Source: Parapusillimonas sp013416435
GTDB taxonomy: Bacteria; Pseudomonadota; Gammaproteobacteria; Burkholderiales; Burkholderiaceae_B
Assembly (NCBI RefSeq): GCF_052180245.1
Contig: NZ_CP197474.1
Coordinates: forward strand, 4,402,001-4,466,000
Direction: 5' to 3'
DNA: 64,000 bases
Each line of letters begins with the position of its first letter. The first letter of the stretch is position 1. Positions 52,001 to 61,177 of the stretch are shown here, piece by piece. A model generated the notes under the pieces. That model was not told the DNA's origin. It did not search any database and was given only the letters and a program-made list of their open reading frames with translations. The position numbers and the translations under genes were made by a program.

Positions 52001-52886
52001 GAGCCTTCGAAAAGTCGCAGCAATCCTTCGCCAGTTGCGCGACGCTCTCGTAAAAGATGGAGCCCGCCTCGCGGCGATAGGCAGCGCAGTACAAGGTGCT
52101 GGGAGCCGGCACGGTGGTCTTCAGCAGCACCAGTTGTTTCTGCCGCACCATGTCGGAAAAATACTCGCGCGGCAGGCAGCAGATGCCGAAACCCGCGGCT
52201 GCCAAGCCGGCCATCGCGATCAGGCTATTGATCGTGAAAAGGTTTTTCTTGGCGATGTGGGGGCTCAGCCATTCGTCGTACACCGTGTTCAACGCCGACT
52301 CCTGCGACTGGCGCAGCAAGGGCATCCTGGCCAATTGCGCCGGCGTATAGACTTTGTCGGCATCCAACTGATCCGGACAGCCCATCCAGGCGAACTCAAG
52401 CTCGCGCAAAGGCTGCGACACCAACTGGCCATCCAGAAACTTGTGATTCAGAAAGGCCAGATCGATCTCACCCGACAGCAACTGCTTCTGCAGCTCACCG
52501 GCCATATCGATGCGCGGCTCCAGGTCGATGTTGGGATAGCGCGAACGCAAGATACGGATAAGGGACGGCAGCCAGGTCATGGCCATGATTTCCGTAATGC
52601 CGAAGCGCAAGGTGCCGGTGAGCACATTATGCCCTTCCAGCCGTGCCACCAACTGGTCGCGATCGGCCAGCATTTTCTCGGCGATGGCGAAAATCTCGTG
52701 GCCTTTGCCCACCAAGGCCGCCTTGTGGCCGCTGCGGTCGAACAGCACGATGTCGAATTTGCTTTCCAGTTCCTGGATACGCTTGGTGATCGCGGACTGC
52801 GTCGTATGCAGTTTGTCCGCCGCCGCAGAGAACGTGCCGAGCTTCACGGCCCAGTACAGGGCTTCGATCTGTTTGAATGTAAGCAT
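51975..52886 (-). CDS. LysR-family transcriptional regulator
   Basis: A 303-residue regulator: N-terminal helix-turn-helix (FKQIEALYWAVKLGTFSAAADKLHTTQSAITKRIQELES) and effector domain (LRFGITEIMAMTWLPSLIRILRSRYP; DLAFLNHKFLDGQLV). The C-terminus GQTPYGA and stop are supplied by a palindromic repeat. Faces the amidase gene and is 40 bases upstream-adjacent to the ABC ATPase gene on the same strand; could control either neighbouring operon. Confidence 0.92.
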   Translation of the reverse strand: MLTFKQIEALYWAVKLGTFSAAADKLHTTQSAITKRIQELESKFDIVLFDRSGHKAALVGKGHEIFAIAEKMLADRDQLVARLEGHNVLTGTLRFGITEIMAMTWLPSLIRILRSRYPNIDLEPRIDMAGELQKQLLSGEIDLAFLNHKFLDGQLVSQPLRELEFAWMGCPDQLDADKVYTPAQLARMPLLRQSQESALNTVYDEWLSPHIAKKNLFTINSLIAMAGLAAAGFGICCLPREYFSDMVRQKQLVLLKTTVPAPSTLYCAAYRREAGSIFYESVAQLAKDCCDFSKARGQTPYGA

Positions 52887-52925
52887 GGACGGTGTGGCGC
52901 GCCGCGGCGCGAGCGCTAAAAAGCC

Positions 52926-53651
52926 TTAATGGCGGATTTCATTGAGGAATTTCTGCGCCCTCGCGCTTTGCGGCCTGTTGAAGAACTCGTCCGGCGTGCC
53001 CGTTTCGACAATGCTGCCGGCATCCATGAACCAGACCCGGTCGGCCACTTCGCGGGCAAAGCCCATTTCGTGCGTCACGCACACCATGGTCATGCCCTCC
53101 TTGGCCAGCAGCTTCATCACCTGCAGCACTTCGCCCACCATCTCGGGATCCAGCGCGCTGGTGGGTTCGTCAAACAGCATGACCGGCGGATTCATGCACA
53201 AAGCGCGCGCAATGGCGACGCGCTGCTGCTGTCCGCCCGAGAGCTGCAAAGGATAGGCGTCTGCCTTGTGGCCCAGACCGACCCGCTCTAGCAATTGCAT
53301 CGCCCTTTCCCGCGCCTCGCTTTTACTGGCGCGCTTCAACTGCAAAGGAGCGAGTGTCAGATTCTCAATGACGCTCAGGTGGGGAAACAGATTGAATTGC
53401 TGGAATACGAAACCGATATGACTGCGCAGCTCATCGATCTGATTGCGCTTGTCGTAGACATCCTTGCCGTTCACTGTAATGGTGCCTTTTTCGATCGGCT
53501 CCAGGCGATTGACCGTGCGGATCAGTGTGGACTTGCCCGACCCCGAGGGGCCGCAAACCACCACGACCTCGCCCGGCTTGACGTGCGCGTTGATATCCTT
53601 GAGGGCATGGTAGTCGCCATACCACTTGTTGACCTGGGAAAATCGGATCAT
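52926..53651 (-). CDS. Amino-acid ABC transporter, ATP-binding subunit (GlnQ-like)
   Basis: A 241-residue ATPase. Walker A CGPSGSGKSTLIRTVNRLE, Q-loop region FVFQQFNLFPHLSVIENL, signature LSGGQQQRVAIARAL, Walker B VMLFDEPTSALDPEMVGEVLQVM. The ATG overlaps the permease stop (ATGA); a longer frame up to 53723 reads back through the permease. Last gene of the minus-strand importer operon. Confidence 0.94.
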   Translation of the reverse strand: MIRFSQVNKWYGDYHALKDINAHVKPGEVVVVCGPSGSGKSTLIRTVNRLEPIEKGTITVNGKDVYDKRNQIDELRSHIGFVFQQFNLFPHLSVIENLTLAPLQLKRASKSEARERAMQLLERVGLGHKADAYPLQLSGGQQQRVAIARALCMNPPVMLFDEPTSALDPEMVGEVLQVMKLLAKEGMTMVCVTHEMGFAREVADRVWFMDAGSIVETGTPDEFFNRPQSARAQKFLNEIRH

Positions 53652-54358
53652 GTCGTTGCCACCTTCACGGCCTGCCCGCTGCGCTTGCGCTTGATCATCC
53701 GTTCGGTGAGCGCAACCAGGCATGTCAGGCCGAAATTCAATACAAAGTATGTTAATGCCAGCAAGGTAAAGACTTCCAGCGGCTTGGTCAGCAGTACGCT
53801 GTTGATCTGGTTTGCGGCGTAAGTCAATTCCTGCACGCCTATCACATAGGCGAGCGAAGTTTCCTTGACCGTGGAAATGAACTGGCTAAGCATGCTTGGG
53901 AGCATGTTGAACAAGGCTTGCGGCAAAATCACCTTGCGCATGGTCTGCATATACGACATGCCCAGCGCCCTGCTCGCCTCTTGTTGCCCATCCGGCAAGG
54001 CTTGTATGCCGGCGCGTATGATCTCGGCCAAGTAGGCGCTTTCGTAGATCACCAGGGCCACGACCATGGTCGTGGCGCCGGCCACCGGCCGTCCGATGAT
54101 CAGCGGCACGAAAAAATAGGCCCAGAAAATGAACATCAGCAGCGGCAGGCCGCGCACCACATACACGATGGCCGATGCCGGCAAGTAGAAAATCCGGTAG
54201 GGGCTGACCCGCCCCAGCGCCAGCAATATGCCACCTGGAAAGGCCAGCAGCAGGCTGATTGCTGCCAGGCCCAGGGTCGCCGCGAGACCGCCTATGGGTC
54301 CATGCGGATACTGGCCGATCAGCAGCAATAGCGCATTGTCTTGAAGAATCTCCCACAT
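53648..54358 (-). CDS. Amino-acid ABC transporter permease
   Basis: A 236-residue HisM/GltK-type permease. It opens with LAATLGLAAISLLLAFPGGILLALGR and has the EAA loop AEIIRAGIQALPDGQQEASRALGMSYMQTM. It precedes the ATPase gene with a 4-base overlap and follows the other permease after 3 bases. Confidence 0.93.
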   Translation of the reverse strand: MWEILQDNALLLLIGQYPHGPIGGLAATLGLAAISLLLAFPGGILLALGRVSPYRIFYLPASAIVYVVRGLPLLMFIFWAYFFVPLIIGRPVAGATTMVVALVIYESAYLAEIIRAGIQALPDGQQEASRALGMSYMQTMRKVILPQALFNMLPSMLSQFISTVKETSLAYVIGVQELTYAANQINSVLLTKPLEVFTLLALTYFVLNFGLTCLVALTERMIKRKRSGQAVKVATT

Positions 54359-54361
54359 GGT

Positions 54362-55063
54362 TCAACGCGCTCCCACGATCCGGACGCGACGCGACAACAC
54401 TGCGCCGCCCCACATGATAAGAAAGGAGATACCCAGGTAGATGACCGTTACGGCCGCATAGGCTTCGAACGTCCTGAAGGTATAGTTTTCGATTTCACGA
54501 CCGGCCGCCGTAAGCTCCATCACCCCTATCGCCATGGCCAGGCTGGTGTTCTTGAACAGCAGCAGGGTCTGGTTGAGCAAGGGCGGGATGGCGATCCGGA
54601 AGGCTTGCGGCAAGACCACCTTGCGCATCGTCCTCAGGAAGCTCAAGCCCAGCGCGCGCGATGCCTCGATCTGCCCCGACGGTATCGATCTGACTGCGCT
54701 GCGCAAGTCCTCGCAGACATATGCGGAAGTCACCAGCGCAATGGCGACCATCGCGAGCGGAAACTCGCTGCCATGGCTGTTCAGCCAGTCCACTGCGGAC
54801 ACCGGCAGCAGCTGCGGTATGCCGAAATACCAGAAGAGGATGTGCACCAGCATCGGCACGTTGCGATGAAAGGCAACGTACAGACTGATGATGCCGTTCG
54901 CCAGCCGAGACCCCGTCATGCGTATGACGGCGAGCAGCATGCCGATCGCGAAGGCCAGCACCCAGGCGAGCCCGGTCAGCGCCAGGGTGGTCAATAACCC
55001 CCTGAGCAATATATCCGGGTACTCGCCCTGGAAGATGGCGCCAAAATCAAAAACGTAATGCAT
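54362..55063 (-). CDS. Amino-acid ABC transporter permease
   Basis: A 233-residue GltJ/HisQ-type permease: LLRGLLTTLALTGLAWVLAFAIGMLLAVIRM and FHRNVPMLVHILFWYFGIPQLL, then EAA loop CEDLRSAVRSIPSGQIEASRALGL. Probably heterodimerises with the neighbouring permease. Confidence 0.93.
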   Translation of the reverse strand: MHYVFDFGAIFQGEYPDILLRGLLTTLALTGLAWVLAFAIGMLLAVIRMTGSRLANGIISLYVAFHRNVPMLVHILFWYFGIPQLLPVSAVDWLNSHGSEFPLAMVAIALVTSAYVCEDLRSAVRSIPSGQIEASRALGLSFLRTMRKVVLPQAFRIAIPPLLNQTLLLFKNTSLAMAIGVMELTAAGREIENYTFRTFEAYAAVTVIYLGISFLIMWGGAVLSRRVRIVGAR

Positions 55064-55096
55064 CTACCCAAGACTCCAAATCTCCACCGGCGGAAA

Positions 55097-55924
55097 TCAG
55101 CCCGTGATTTCCGCGATCTTGAACTCGCGCTTCATTTTGTAGAGGGTGTCCATGCCGAACCACTTGTCGTAGATGCGATCGGCCTGGCCCGATGCATCCA
55201 TGTCCGTCAGGACTTTGTTGACGTGGTTGCGGAATTCGGTGTCCCCTTTACGCATGCCCATGCCCCAGGGCTCGAGGAACAGCGCGGGCTCCAGCAGCTT
55301 GACCGGTACCGGGCTGTTCGCCGCTTGGGCCTTGAACTTCACGGCGTTCAGCTCGGAGATCACGAAGCCGCTGACCTTGCCCTGCTGGACCGCCAGGAAG
55401 GCGCCGCTGGGATCCTTGAACGTCACGGTCTCCACGTTGGGGATGTGCTTGCGTGCGCCCGCTTCGGACGACGAACCGCGCACGGCGCTCACGCGCTTGC
55501 CCGCCAGGTCGGCGGGCGACTTCAGGTCCTTGTCGGATTCGCGTGCCAGCACCTTCTGCAGGCTGGCAAAATGCTGGAACGAATAATCGATCTGCTGCGC
55601 ACGCTCCGGCGTCCATCCCAGGTTGGCGGCAATCAGGTCGACGCGGCCGGCGACCAGCTCGGGGATGCGGGCTTCCACGGCGATCAGCTTGAGTTCCAAG
55701 GGTACTTTCAGGCTGTCGGCCACGGCTTGGCACATGTCGACTTCGTATCCGACGATCGCGCGCGTCTTGGGGTCCTGGAAGCTGAAGGGTTCCGCCGTGC
55801 CCATGGTGCCGCATATGAACTTGCCGCGCGCCTTGATGTCTTCGAGCGTCCCTGCCTGCGCAGCGGGTGCCAATGCAGCCACCATGCCGAGCGCGGCGGT
55901 CAATGCCAAAATTTGCTTCTTCAT
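55097..55924 (-). CDS. Amino-acid ABC transporter periplasmic binding protein
   Basis: A 275-residue family 3 receptor with signal peptide (MKKQILALTAALGMVAALAPAAQA). GKFICGTMGTAEPFSFQDPKTRAIVGYEVDMCQAVADSL is the ligand-pocket opening, and PLELKLIAVEARIPELVAGRVDLIAANLGWTPERAQQIDYS follows. The system type resembles glutamate/aspartate or polar amino-acid importers. The aminotransferase gene lies 61 bases upstream on the same strand. Confidence 0.92.
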   Translation of the reverse strand: MKKQILALTAALGMVAALAPAAQAGTLEDIKARGKFICGTMGTAEPFSFQDPKTRAIVGYEVDMCQAVADSLKVPLELKLIAVEARIPELVAGRVDLIAANLGWTPERAQQIDYSFQHFASLQKVLARESDKDLKSPADLAGKRVSAVRGSSSEAGARKHIPNVETVTFKDPSGAFLAVQQGKVSGFVISELNAVKFKAQAANSPVPVKLLEPALFLEPWGMGMRKGDTEFRNHVNKVLTDMDASGQADRIYDKWFGMDTLYKMKREFKIAEITG

Positions 55925-55985
55925 GTTGTTCCCTCTCCAGTAAAAACAATGTCGTTGAAAACCGTAGTCGCCTCTGCCGGCAACC

Positions 55986-57230
55986 TCAGGTCAAGTTTGC
56001 GCATGCCCGCGCGATACGTTCGCAGCCGATCTCGATCTGCTCGATGGAGGTTGCAAAACTGAGTCTCAAGTATGGCGACAGACCGTAGGACGTACCGTCC
56101 ATCACGGCGACCTTCGCCTCGTTGAGCAAATACATCGATACGTCGAGATCGGACTCGAGTACCTGGCCGCCCGGCGTCTTCTTGCCGATCAGTCCCTCCA
56201 CGCTGGGATAGACGTAGAACGCGCCTGCCGGCTCCGCGCAGCGTATGCCCGGAATCGCATTCAGCAGGGTGACGATGCGATCGCGACGCGCCTTGAACAC
56301 CGCCGCGCCCTCTGCTACGCACGCCTGGTCAGCCGTCAAGGCGAAAGCCGCGGCCGCCTGGCTCATCGAGGTCACGCAGCTGGTGCTCTGGGAAATCAGG
56401 GTGCCCATGGCCTTGATCAGCATGCGGGGCCCGCCGGCATAGCCGACGCGCCATCCCGTCATGGCATATGCCTTGGACACGCCATTGATCGTCAATGTGC
56501 GCTCTGCAATGTCGGCATCCAGCGCGGCGATGGAAACATGGCGTGCGTCGCCGTATGACAAATGCTCGTAGATTTCGTCTGTCAATATCCATACTTGAGG
56601 ATGGCGGCGCAGCACGTCGATGAGCGCGCGCAGCTCTGCCTCGGTATACAAAGCACCCGTGGGATTGCTTGGCGTATTCAGCAAGACCCATTTGGTGCGA
56701 GGCGTAATGGCGCCTTCCAATAACTCGGGCGTCAGCTTGAAGCCACTGGCTTCGGTGCATGCCACGATGACCGGCGTGCCATCGTTGACCAGGACCATAT
56801 CGGGATACGAAACCCAGAATGGCGCGGGGACGATGACTTCGTCGCCGGCATCCACCGTGGCCGAAAAAGCCGTGTAGATCAGTTGCTTCGCCCCGGTTCC
56901 GACGATCAGTTGGTCGAGTTCGAAATCCAGGCCGTTCTCGCGCTTGAACTTGGCCTGCACCGCTTGCAACAGAGCGCGTGTGCCGACACTGGAAGTATAG
57001 CGGGTCTGGCCCGACTTCAAGGCCTGGGCGCCTGCTTCGACGATGTGGGCGGGCGTATCCATGTCGGGCTCGCCAACCGTGAAGTCGGTGATGTCCTGCC
57101 CCTGCGCCCGCAATTGATCGACCCTTGCCTTCGCCACCATGCTGGGGGACGGCTTGATCGTCTGGACGCGTTTGGCCAGCACGCTACGTACTGCCTGAAT
57201 GGGCTCGGAACCTGAAAGAGAAACTGCCAT
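55986..57230 (-). CDS. PLP-dependent aminotransferase, aspartate aminotransferase class
   Basis: A 414-residue fold-type I class I/II aminotransferase. PLP lysine in NGVSKAYAMTGWRVGYAGG, with DFTVGEPDMDTPAHI, LLNTPSNPTGALYTEAEL and WILTDEIYEHLSYG. Substrate likely aspartate or another polar amino acid matched to the downstream importer. Begins MAVSLSGSEPIQAVRSVLAKRVQTIKPSPSMV, an N-terminus about 10-15 residues longer than usual. Upstream lies a perfect palindrome. Confidence 0.93.
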   Translation of the reverse strand: MAVSLSGSEPIQAVRSVLAKRVQTIKPSPSMVAKARVDQLRAQGQDITDFTVGEPDMDTPAHIVEAGAQALKSGQTRYTSSVGTRALLQAVQAKFKRENGLDFELDQLIVGTGAKQLIYTAFSATVDAGDEVIVPAPFWVSYPDMVLVNDGTPVIVACTEASGFKLTPELLEGAITPRTKWVLLNTPSNPTGALYTEAELRALIDVLRRHPQVWILTDEIYEHLSYGDARHVSIAALDADIAERTLTINGVSKAYAMTGWRVGYAGGPRMLIKAMGTLISQSTSCVTSMSQAAAAFALTADQACVAEGAAVFKARRDRIVTLLNAIPGIRCAEPAGAFYVYPSVEGLIGKKTPGGQVLESDLDVSMYLLNEAKVAVMDGTSYGLSPYLRLSFATSIEQIEIGCERIARACANLT

Positions 57231-57261
57231 GGCTAGATTTATGCTTCCGTGAAGTTAAATA

Positions 57262-57274
57262 TTCGTGTCACGAA
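57262..57274. promoter_or_regulatory. Palindrome TTCGTG-T-CACGAA upstream of the aminotransferase
   Basis: A perfect 6-bp inverted repeat 32 bases upstream of the aminotransferase ATG, in an AT-rich segment that also holds a promoter-like TATAAT-type stretch near 57315-57335. It is a candidate operator. The rest of the 336-base gap (57231-57566) contains no gene I can support, and ends in a palindromic repeat. Confidence 0.35.
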
Positions 57275-57535
57275 CGCATGATGCGCAGCTTCTCTTGTTT
57301 CAAAAAGAGAATAATTTTCTATAATCTAGATTCAAAAAAGGAATGAAAAATACGCGAGGTGAAACTCACATTGGGAACGGCTCACGCAAACCCGCGTGAA
57401 TACTGGCCTTGGAGAGCACGGTGGTCGAACGCACGCCACGCGCCTCGCGTTGTAGGCTTGCGGCGCGCTGTATTCCTTGAGCTCAATATTAGGGTAATTC
57501 TCTATGCCTGTTTGGAAGCTGGCTGAAAGCTTGGC

Positions 57536-57565
57536 GGGGTCAGACCCCGTACGGGGTCTGACCCC
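57536..57565. repeat. Palindromic repeat at the 3' end of the HdeD-like gene
   Basis: One full unit, centre GTAC, both arms perfect, ending 1 base before the HdeD-like stop codon. Confidence 0.92.
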
Positions 57566-57566
57566 T

Positions 57567-58151
57567 TCAGCTTTTGCGCTCGCGCAGCGCAAATCCCACC
57601 AGCATCGACGTCCATCCCTGGAACAGCAGGTCGAACGCAAGCAACAATCCGAGTATCCACACACTGTTGCCGGGCCAATTGACGGCAATGAGTATTCCGG
57701 TGGCCAAGGTGATGATTCCCGACAGCGCCAGCCATTTCCATCCGGGCTGCGCGCGATGGTTGAACCATATCCACAGGCGCAGCGCCCCTACGCCGATCAG
57801 GGAGGCGCCGAGAAGCAGCGTCAGCGCCGAAGCGCCCACAGCCGGATTGACGATGGCAATGAGGCCGGCACCGGCATAAAGCAATCCGCTGAGCGTCCAG
57901 AATATGAATCCCGACATCTGCTTGATGCGCCAGGCGTGTATCAGCTGGCCAATGCCTCCGGCCAGCATCATCGCGCCGATGAACAGCACGCTGACCAGCG
58001 TGGCCGCGAAGACATACGCCATGGCGATCACGCCGAGAACGACCAGCACCGCCCCAAGGGCGACGAACCAGCCCCACCGGGCGCGCAGCTGCGTCAACGC
58101 GCCGGCCAGATCGATGGAGTTGGGATTTGAATCACGTAATGGATCGGACAT
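57567..58151 (-). CDS. HdeD-like (DUF308) membrane protein
   Basis: A 194-residue protein with six helices in three repeated pairs (WGWFVALGAVLVVLGVIAMAYVFAATLVSVLFIGAMMLAGGIGQL; FWTLSGLLYAGAGLIAIVNP; WLALSGIITLATGILIAVNWPG). E. coli HdeD takes part in acid resistance at high cell density; function here is inferred. The start at 58151 has AAGGAG upstream; the ATG at 58181 was rejected. Divergent from the Mla-like operon. Confidence 0.9.
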   Translation of the reverse strand: MSDPLRDSNPNSIDLAGALTQLRARWGWFVALGAVLVVLGVIAMAYVFAATLVSVLFIGAMMLAGGIGQLIHAWRIKQMSGFIFWTLSGLLYAGAGLIAIVNPAVGASALTLLLGASLIGVGALRLWIWFNHRAQPGWKWLALSGIITLATGILIAVNWPGNSVWILGLLLAFDLLFQGWTSMLVGFALRERKS

Positions 58152-58287
58152 CGTGCGCTCCTTGAAGATTGGGTTGCACATCCATTATCGCCGACCTGTG
58201 CCTGAACTCGGGTGACGATGATCAAAGCAATGGGTAATGGTAAATTCGAGCCATGCAACAACATCCTACGGACAGACTGCTCGCCCC

Positions 58288-59445
58288 ATGACCGGTGAAG
58301 ACGCCCAAATTTTCCTGCGTTACGACGATGACCCGGATGCCCGTTTGATCCTGCAAGGCGACTGGACGCTGCGCAATTATGTAAAGATCGGTCAAGCCAT
58401 CGTCGATCTTCAGAGCCGGCTGCCCTCTTCCGTGGAAGGCCGCGCACTTCCCATCGATGTCAGCGCAATGCGCGCGCTAGATACCTCGGGGGCCGCGCGC
58501 TTGCTCGAATTGCTGGGGCCGGACGCGGCCGAGACGATCGCCCGGACGGGCTCCGGCATGTCACGCGAGCGCAGTGCCCTGCTTCGCACGGTACTCGACG
58601 CCACCGCAGCGGCGGGACAAGTGCCCGAACGGCAATCTCTTTCGGTCTTGTTTGAATTGCTCGGCCGGGTCGGCCTATCGATGGAGCTGTTCTGGAAACA
58701 GACGCTCACGCTGCTCGGCTTCATCGGATTGACCCTGCAGTCGCTGGCGCTCAATGTGCTGCGGCCTGCACGATGGCGCGTAACTTCCATCGTCGCGCAA
58801 ATCGAAGAAACCGGACTCAACGCGGTTCCGATCGTTGCGCTCCTTACCTTCATGGTGGGCGCCGTCATCGCTTTTCTGGGCGCCACCATCCTGGCCGACT
58901 TCGGTGCCAGCGGCTATACCGTCAACCTTGTCGCCTTTTCATTTCTGCGCGAGTTCGCGGTCCTGCTCACCGCCATCCTCATGGCCGGCCGCACGGCCAG
59001 CGCTTTCACCGCGCAACTCGGCTCCATGAAGGCCAATGAAGAAATCGACGCCCTGCGCACCATGGGCATGAACCCCATAGAAGTGCTGGTGCTGCCCCGG
59101 ATACTGGCGCTGCTCGTCTCGCTTCCCTTGCTGACCTTCATCGGCATGGTATCGGGCATTCTCGGCGGCCTCGTGGTCTGCACGCTTTCACTCGGCATTT
59201 CACCCACCATGTTCTTCGCCATACTCAAAGAAGACATTCCGCTGCGGCATTTCGTGCTGGGCATGGCCAAAGCGCCGCTGTTCGCCTATTTGATCGCCGT
59301 CATCGGCTGTCAAGAAGGCTTCAAAGTATCGGGCAGCGCCAAGTCGGTTGGCGAACACACCACGTCCTCGGTGGTGCAATCGATTTTCATCGTGATTCTG
59401 CTCGATGCGCTGGCCGCGCTGTTCTATATGGAGATGGGATGGTGA
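58288..59445 (+). CDS. MlaE-type lipid ABC permease fused to an N-terminal STAS domain
   Basis: A 385-residue protein. Residues 1-110 resemble a STAS domain (LILQGDWTLRNYVKIGQAIVDLQSRL; LPIDVSAMRALDTSGAARLLELLG), the role played by separate MlaB in E. coli. The rest is an MlaE/YrbE permease: LTFMVGAVIAFLGATILADFGASGY, GRTASAFTAQLGSMKANEEIDALRTMGMNPIEVLVLPR, and GCQEGFKVSGSAKSVGEHTTSSVV. The ATPase gene start overlaps its end by 7 bases. Moves phospholipid or another lipid across the inner membrane together with the MCE protein. Confidence 0.93.
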   Translation: MTGEDAQIFLRYDDDPDARLILQGDWTLRNYVKIGQAIVDLQSRLPSSVEGRALPIDVSAMRALDTSGAARLLELLGPDAAETIARTGSGMSRERSALLRTVLDATAAAGQVPERQSLSVLFELLGRVGLSMELFWKQTLTLLGFIGLTLQSLALNVLRPARWRVTSIVAQIEETGLNAVPIVALLTFMVGAVIAFLGATILADFGASGYTVNLVAFSFLREFAVLLTAILMAGRTASAFTAQLGSMKANEEIDALRTMGMNPIEVLVLPRILALLVSLPLLTFIGMVSGILGGLVVCTLSLGISPTMFFAILKEDIPLRHFVLGMAKAPLFAYLIAVIGCQEGFKVSGSAKSVGEHTTSSVVQSIFIVILLDALAALFYMEMGW

Positions 59446-60248
59446 CTGCTCCATCCTCGAACGGCAAGGACGCCGTCATACAAGTTATGGGCGTGACCAA
59501 CCGTTTCGGCACGCACACGGTCCACGACCAGTTGAACCTGGACGTATACCGCGGAGAAATCCTCGGCGTGGTCGGCGGATCGGGCACCGGCAAATCCGTA
59601 TTGCTGCGAACCATCATCGGGCTGCAGACGCCGGCCGCCGGCGCCTTGCGCTTGTTCGGACAGGATCTGCAAGCATTGAGCGCCCGCGAGCGAGCCGCCC
59701 TCGACCAGCGCTGCGGCGTACTGTTTCAGCAAGGAGCTCTATTTTCTTCCTTGACCGTCACGGAGAACGTGGCCGTGCCCCTGATCGAGCATGCAGGCCT
59801 CACTCGCTCCCAGGCCGAGGCCTTGGCCGGCGTCAAGATTGCCCTGGCCGGCCTGCCCGCAACTGCCGGCGGCAAGTACCCCGCCGAGCTCTCGGGCGGA
59901 ATGATCAAACGCGCCGCCCTGGCGCGCGCCATTGCGCTGGATCCTGACATTCTCTTTCTTGACGAACCTACCGCCGGCCTGGATCCGATCGGCGCTGCCG
60001 CTTTCGACGAATTGGTGCTGACTCTGCGCGACGCACTAGGCCTGACGGTATTCCTCGTCACCCACGATCTGGACACCCTGTATGCAATCTGCGATCGCGT
60101 CGCCGTCCTGTCGAACAAAAAGGTGCTTACGGCCGACACGCTGGATGCCGTCGAGGCTAACCCCGATCCCTGGGTGCAAAGCTATTTTCATGGGCCCCGT
60201 GGCCGCGCCGCCAATGCGGCTAAATCGCCTCGCAAGGAGTATTCTTGA
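59439..60248 (+). CDS. MlaF-type lipid ABC transporter ATPase
   Basis: A 269-residue ATPase: Walker A VGGSGTGKSVLLR, Q-loop CGVLFQQGALFSSLTVTENV, signature ELSGGMIKRAALARAIALDP, Walker B ILFLDEPTAGLDPIGAAAF. The VGGSGTGKS and GGMIKR forms are typical of the MCE-associated group. Coupled to the permease by a 7-base overlap and to the MCE gene by a one-base overlap. Confidence 0.94.
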   Translation: MVTAPSSNGKDAVIQVMGVTNRFGTHTVHDQLNLDVYRGEILGVVGGSGTGKSVLLRTIIGLQTPAAGALRLFGQDLQALSARERAALDQRCGVLFQQGALFSSLTVTENVAVPLIEHAGLTRSQAEALAGVKIALAGLPATAGGKYPAELSGGMIKRAALARAIALDPDILFLDEPTAGLDPIGAAAFDELVLTLRDALGLTVFLVTHDLDTLYAICDRVAVLSNKKVLTADTLDAVEANPDPWVQSYFHGPRGRAANAAKSPRKEYS

Positions 60249-61177
60249 TGGAACCCCGCGCCCATCACGTTCTGATCGGTCTGTTTACCGTCGTCATTTC
60301 AGGCGCCGCCCTGCTGTCCGCACTGTGGCTGGGCAAGTCGTACAAGGACGTCGAGTTCAATTACTACACCGTGGTATTCCACGAAACCATACGCGGCTTG
60401 TCCAAGGGCAGCGCGGTGCAGTTCAGCGGCATCAAAGTGGGCGACGTCATGGACCTGACGCTCGATCCGGACAAGCTCGATAATGTTCGCGCGCATATCC
60501 GCATCGACGGCAAGGTGCCGATCCACCAGGATACTCAAGCCAAGCTGGCGCTCACCGGCATCACCGGAACCTCGGTCATAGAACTGAGCGGCGGATCCAG
60601 CGACAGCCCTTTGCTGGAAGGAAGCGCGGAGCAGCCCGGCATCATCATGGCCACGCCTTCGTCTCTGACGCAGCTATTGGCGAACAGCGATTATCTGCTG
60701 ACCAATATCAACGAACTGGTGGTCAGCGCCAAAGCGCTGCTGTCCCCCGAGAACGCGCAAAGCCTGGGCAACAGCCTGAAATCGCTGGAAAGCCTCACCG
60801 CCGGCATGGCGCGGCAGGGCCAAGGCATCGACAAGCTGCTGGACAGCCTGACCATGGCAAGCCATGACTTCCGGAAAACGCTGCAGGAAGCGGAACAGCT
60901 CATGCGCGACGCGGACGGACTGGTGAAGAACCAGGCCGCAGGCGCCATGGTCGCTGCTCAGCGCGCCATGTCTTCGCTCGAAAAAGCAGGAGCCGGCGTC
61001 AGCAAGCTGCTGAGCCAAGGCGATGGTTCGCTGAGCAACGGCCTGGGCGAACTGGGGCCTGTGCTGCAAGAGCTGCGCGCAACGCTCAACGGCATCAATG
61101 CCTTCGTGCGAAGGCTGGAAGAAAACCCCGCAGCCTACCTGTTGCGCGGAGAACGAATACAGGAGTATGTGCCATGA
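60248..61177 (+). CDS. MCE-domain (MlaD-like) lipid transport protein
   Basis: A 309-residue periplasmic protein anchored by one N-terminal helix (HHVLIGLFTVVISGAALLSALWLG). The MCE domain spans about residues 35-125 (VVFHETIRGLSKGSAVQFSGIKVGDVMDL; KLALTGITGTSVIELSGG). A long helical region follows (about 160-300), suited to a hexameric channel. It bridges the membrane permease to the envelope. The ATG at 60248 overlaps the preceding stop; a TTG immediately upstream was ignored. Confidence 0.92.
   Translation: MEPRAHHVLIGLFTVVISGAALLSALWLGKSYKDVEFNYYTVVFHETIRGLSKGSAVQFSGIKVGDVMDLTLDPDKLDNVRAHIRIDGKVPIHQDTQAKLALTGITGTSVIELSGGSSDSPLLEGSAEQPGIIMATPSSLTQLLANSDYLLTNINELVVSAKALLSPENAQSLGNSLKSLESLTAGMARQGQGIDKLLDSLTMASHDFRKTLQEAEQLMRDADGLVKNQAAGAMVAAQRAMSSLEKAGAGVSKLLSQGDGSLSNGLGELGPVLQELRATLNGINAFVRRLEENPAAYLLRGERIQEYVP

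Noticed and set aside
57332..57688. 118-codon minus-strand frame
   Set aside because: Runs across the palindromic repeat into the HdeD-like gene in another frame; no ribosome site or family features.
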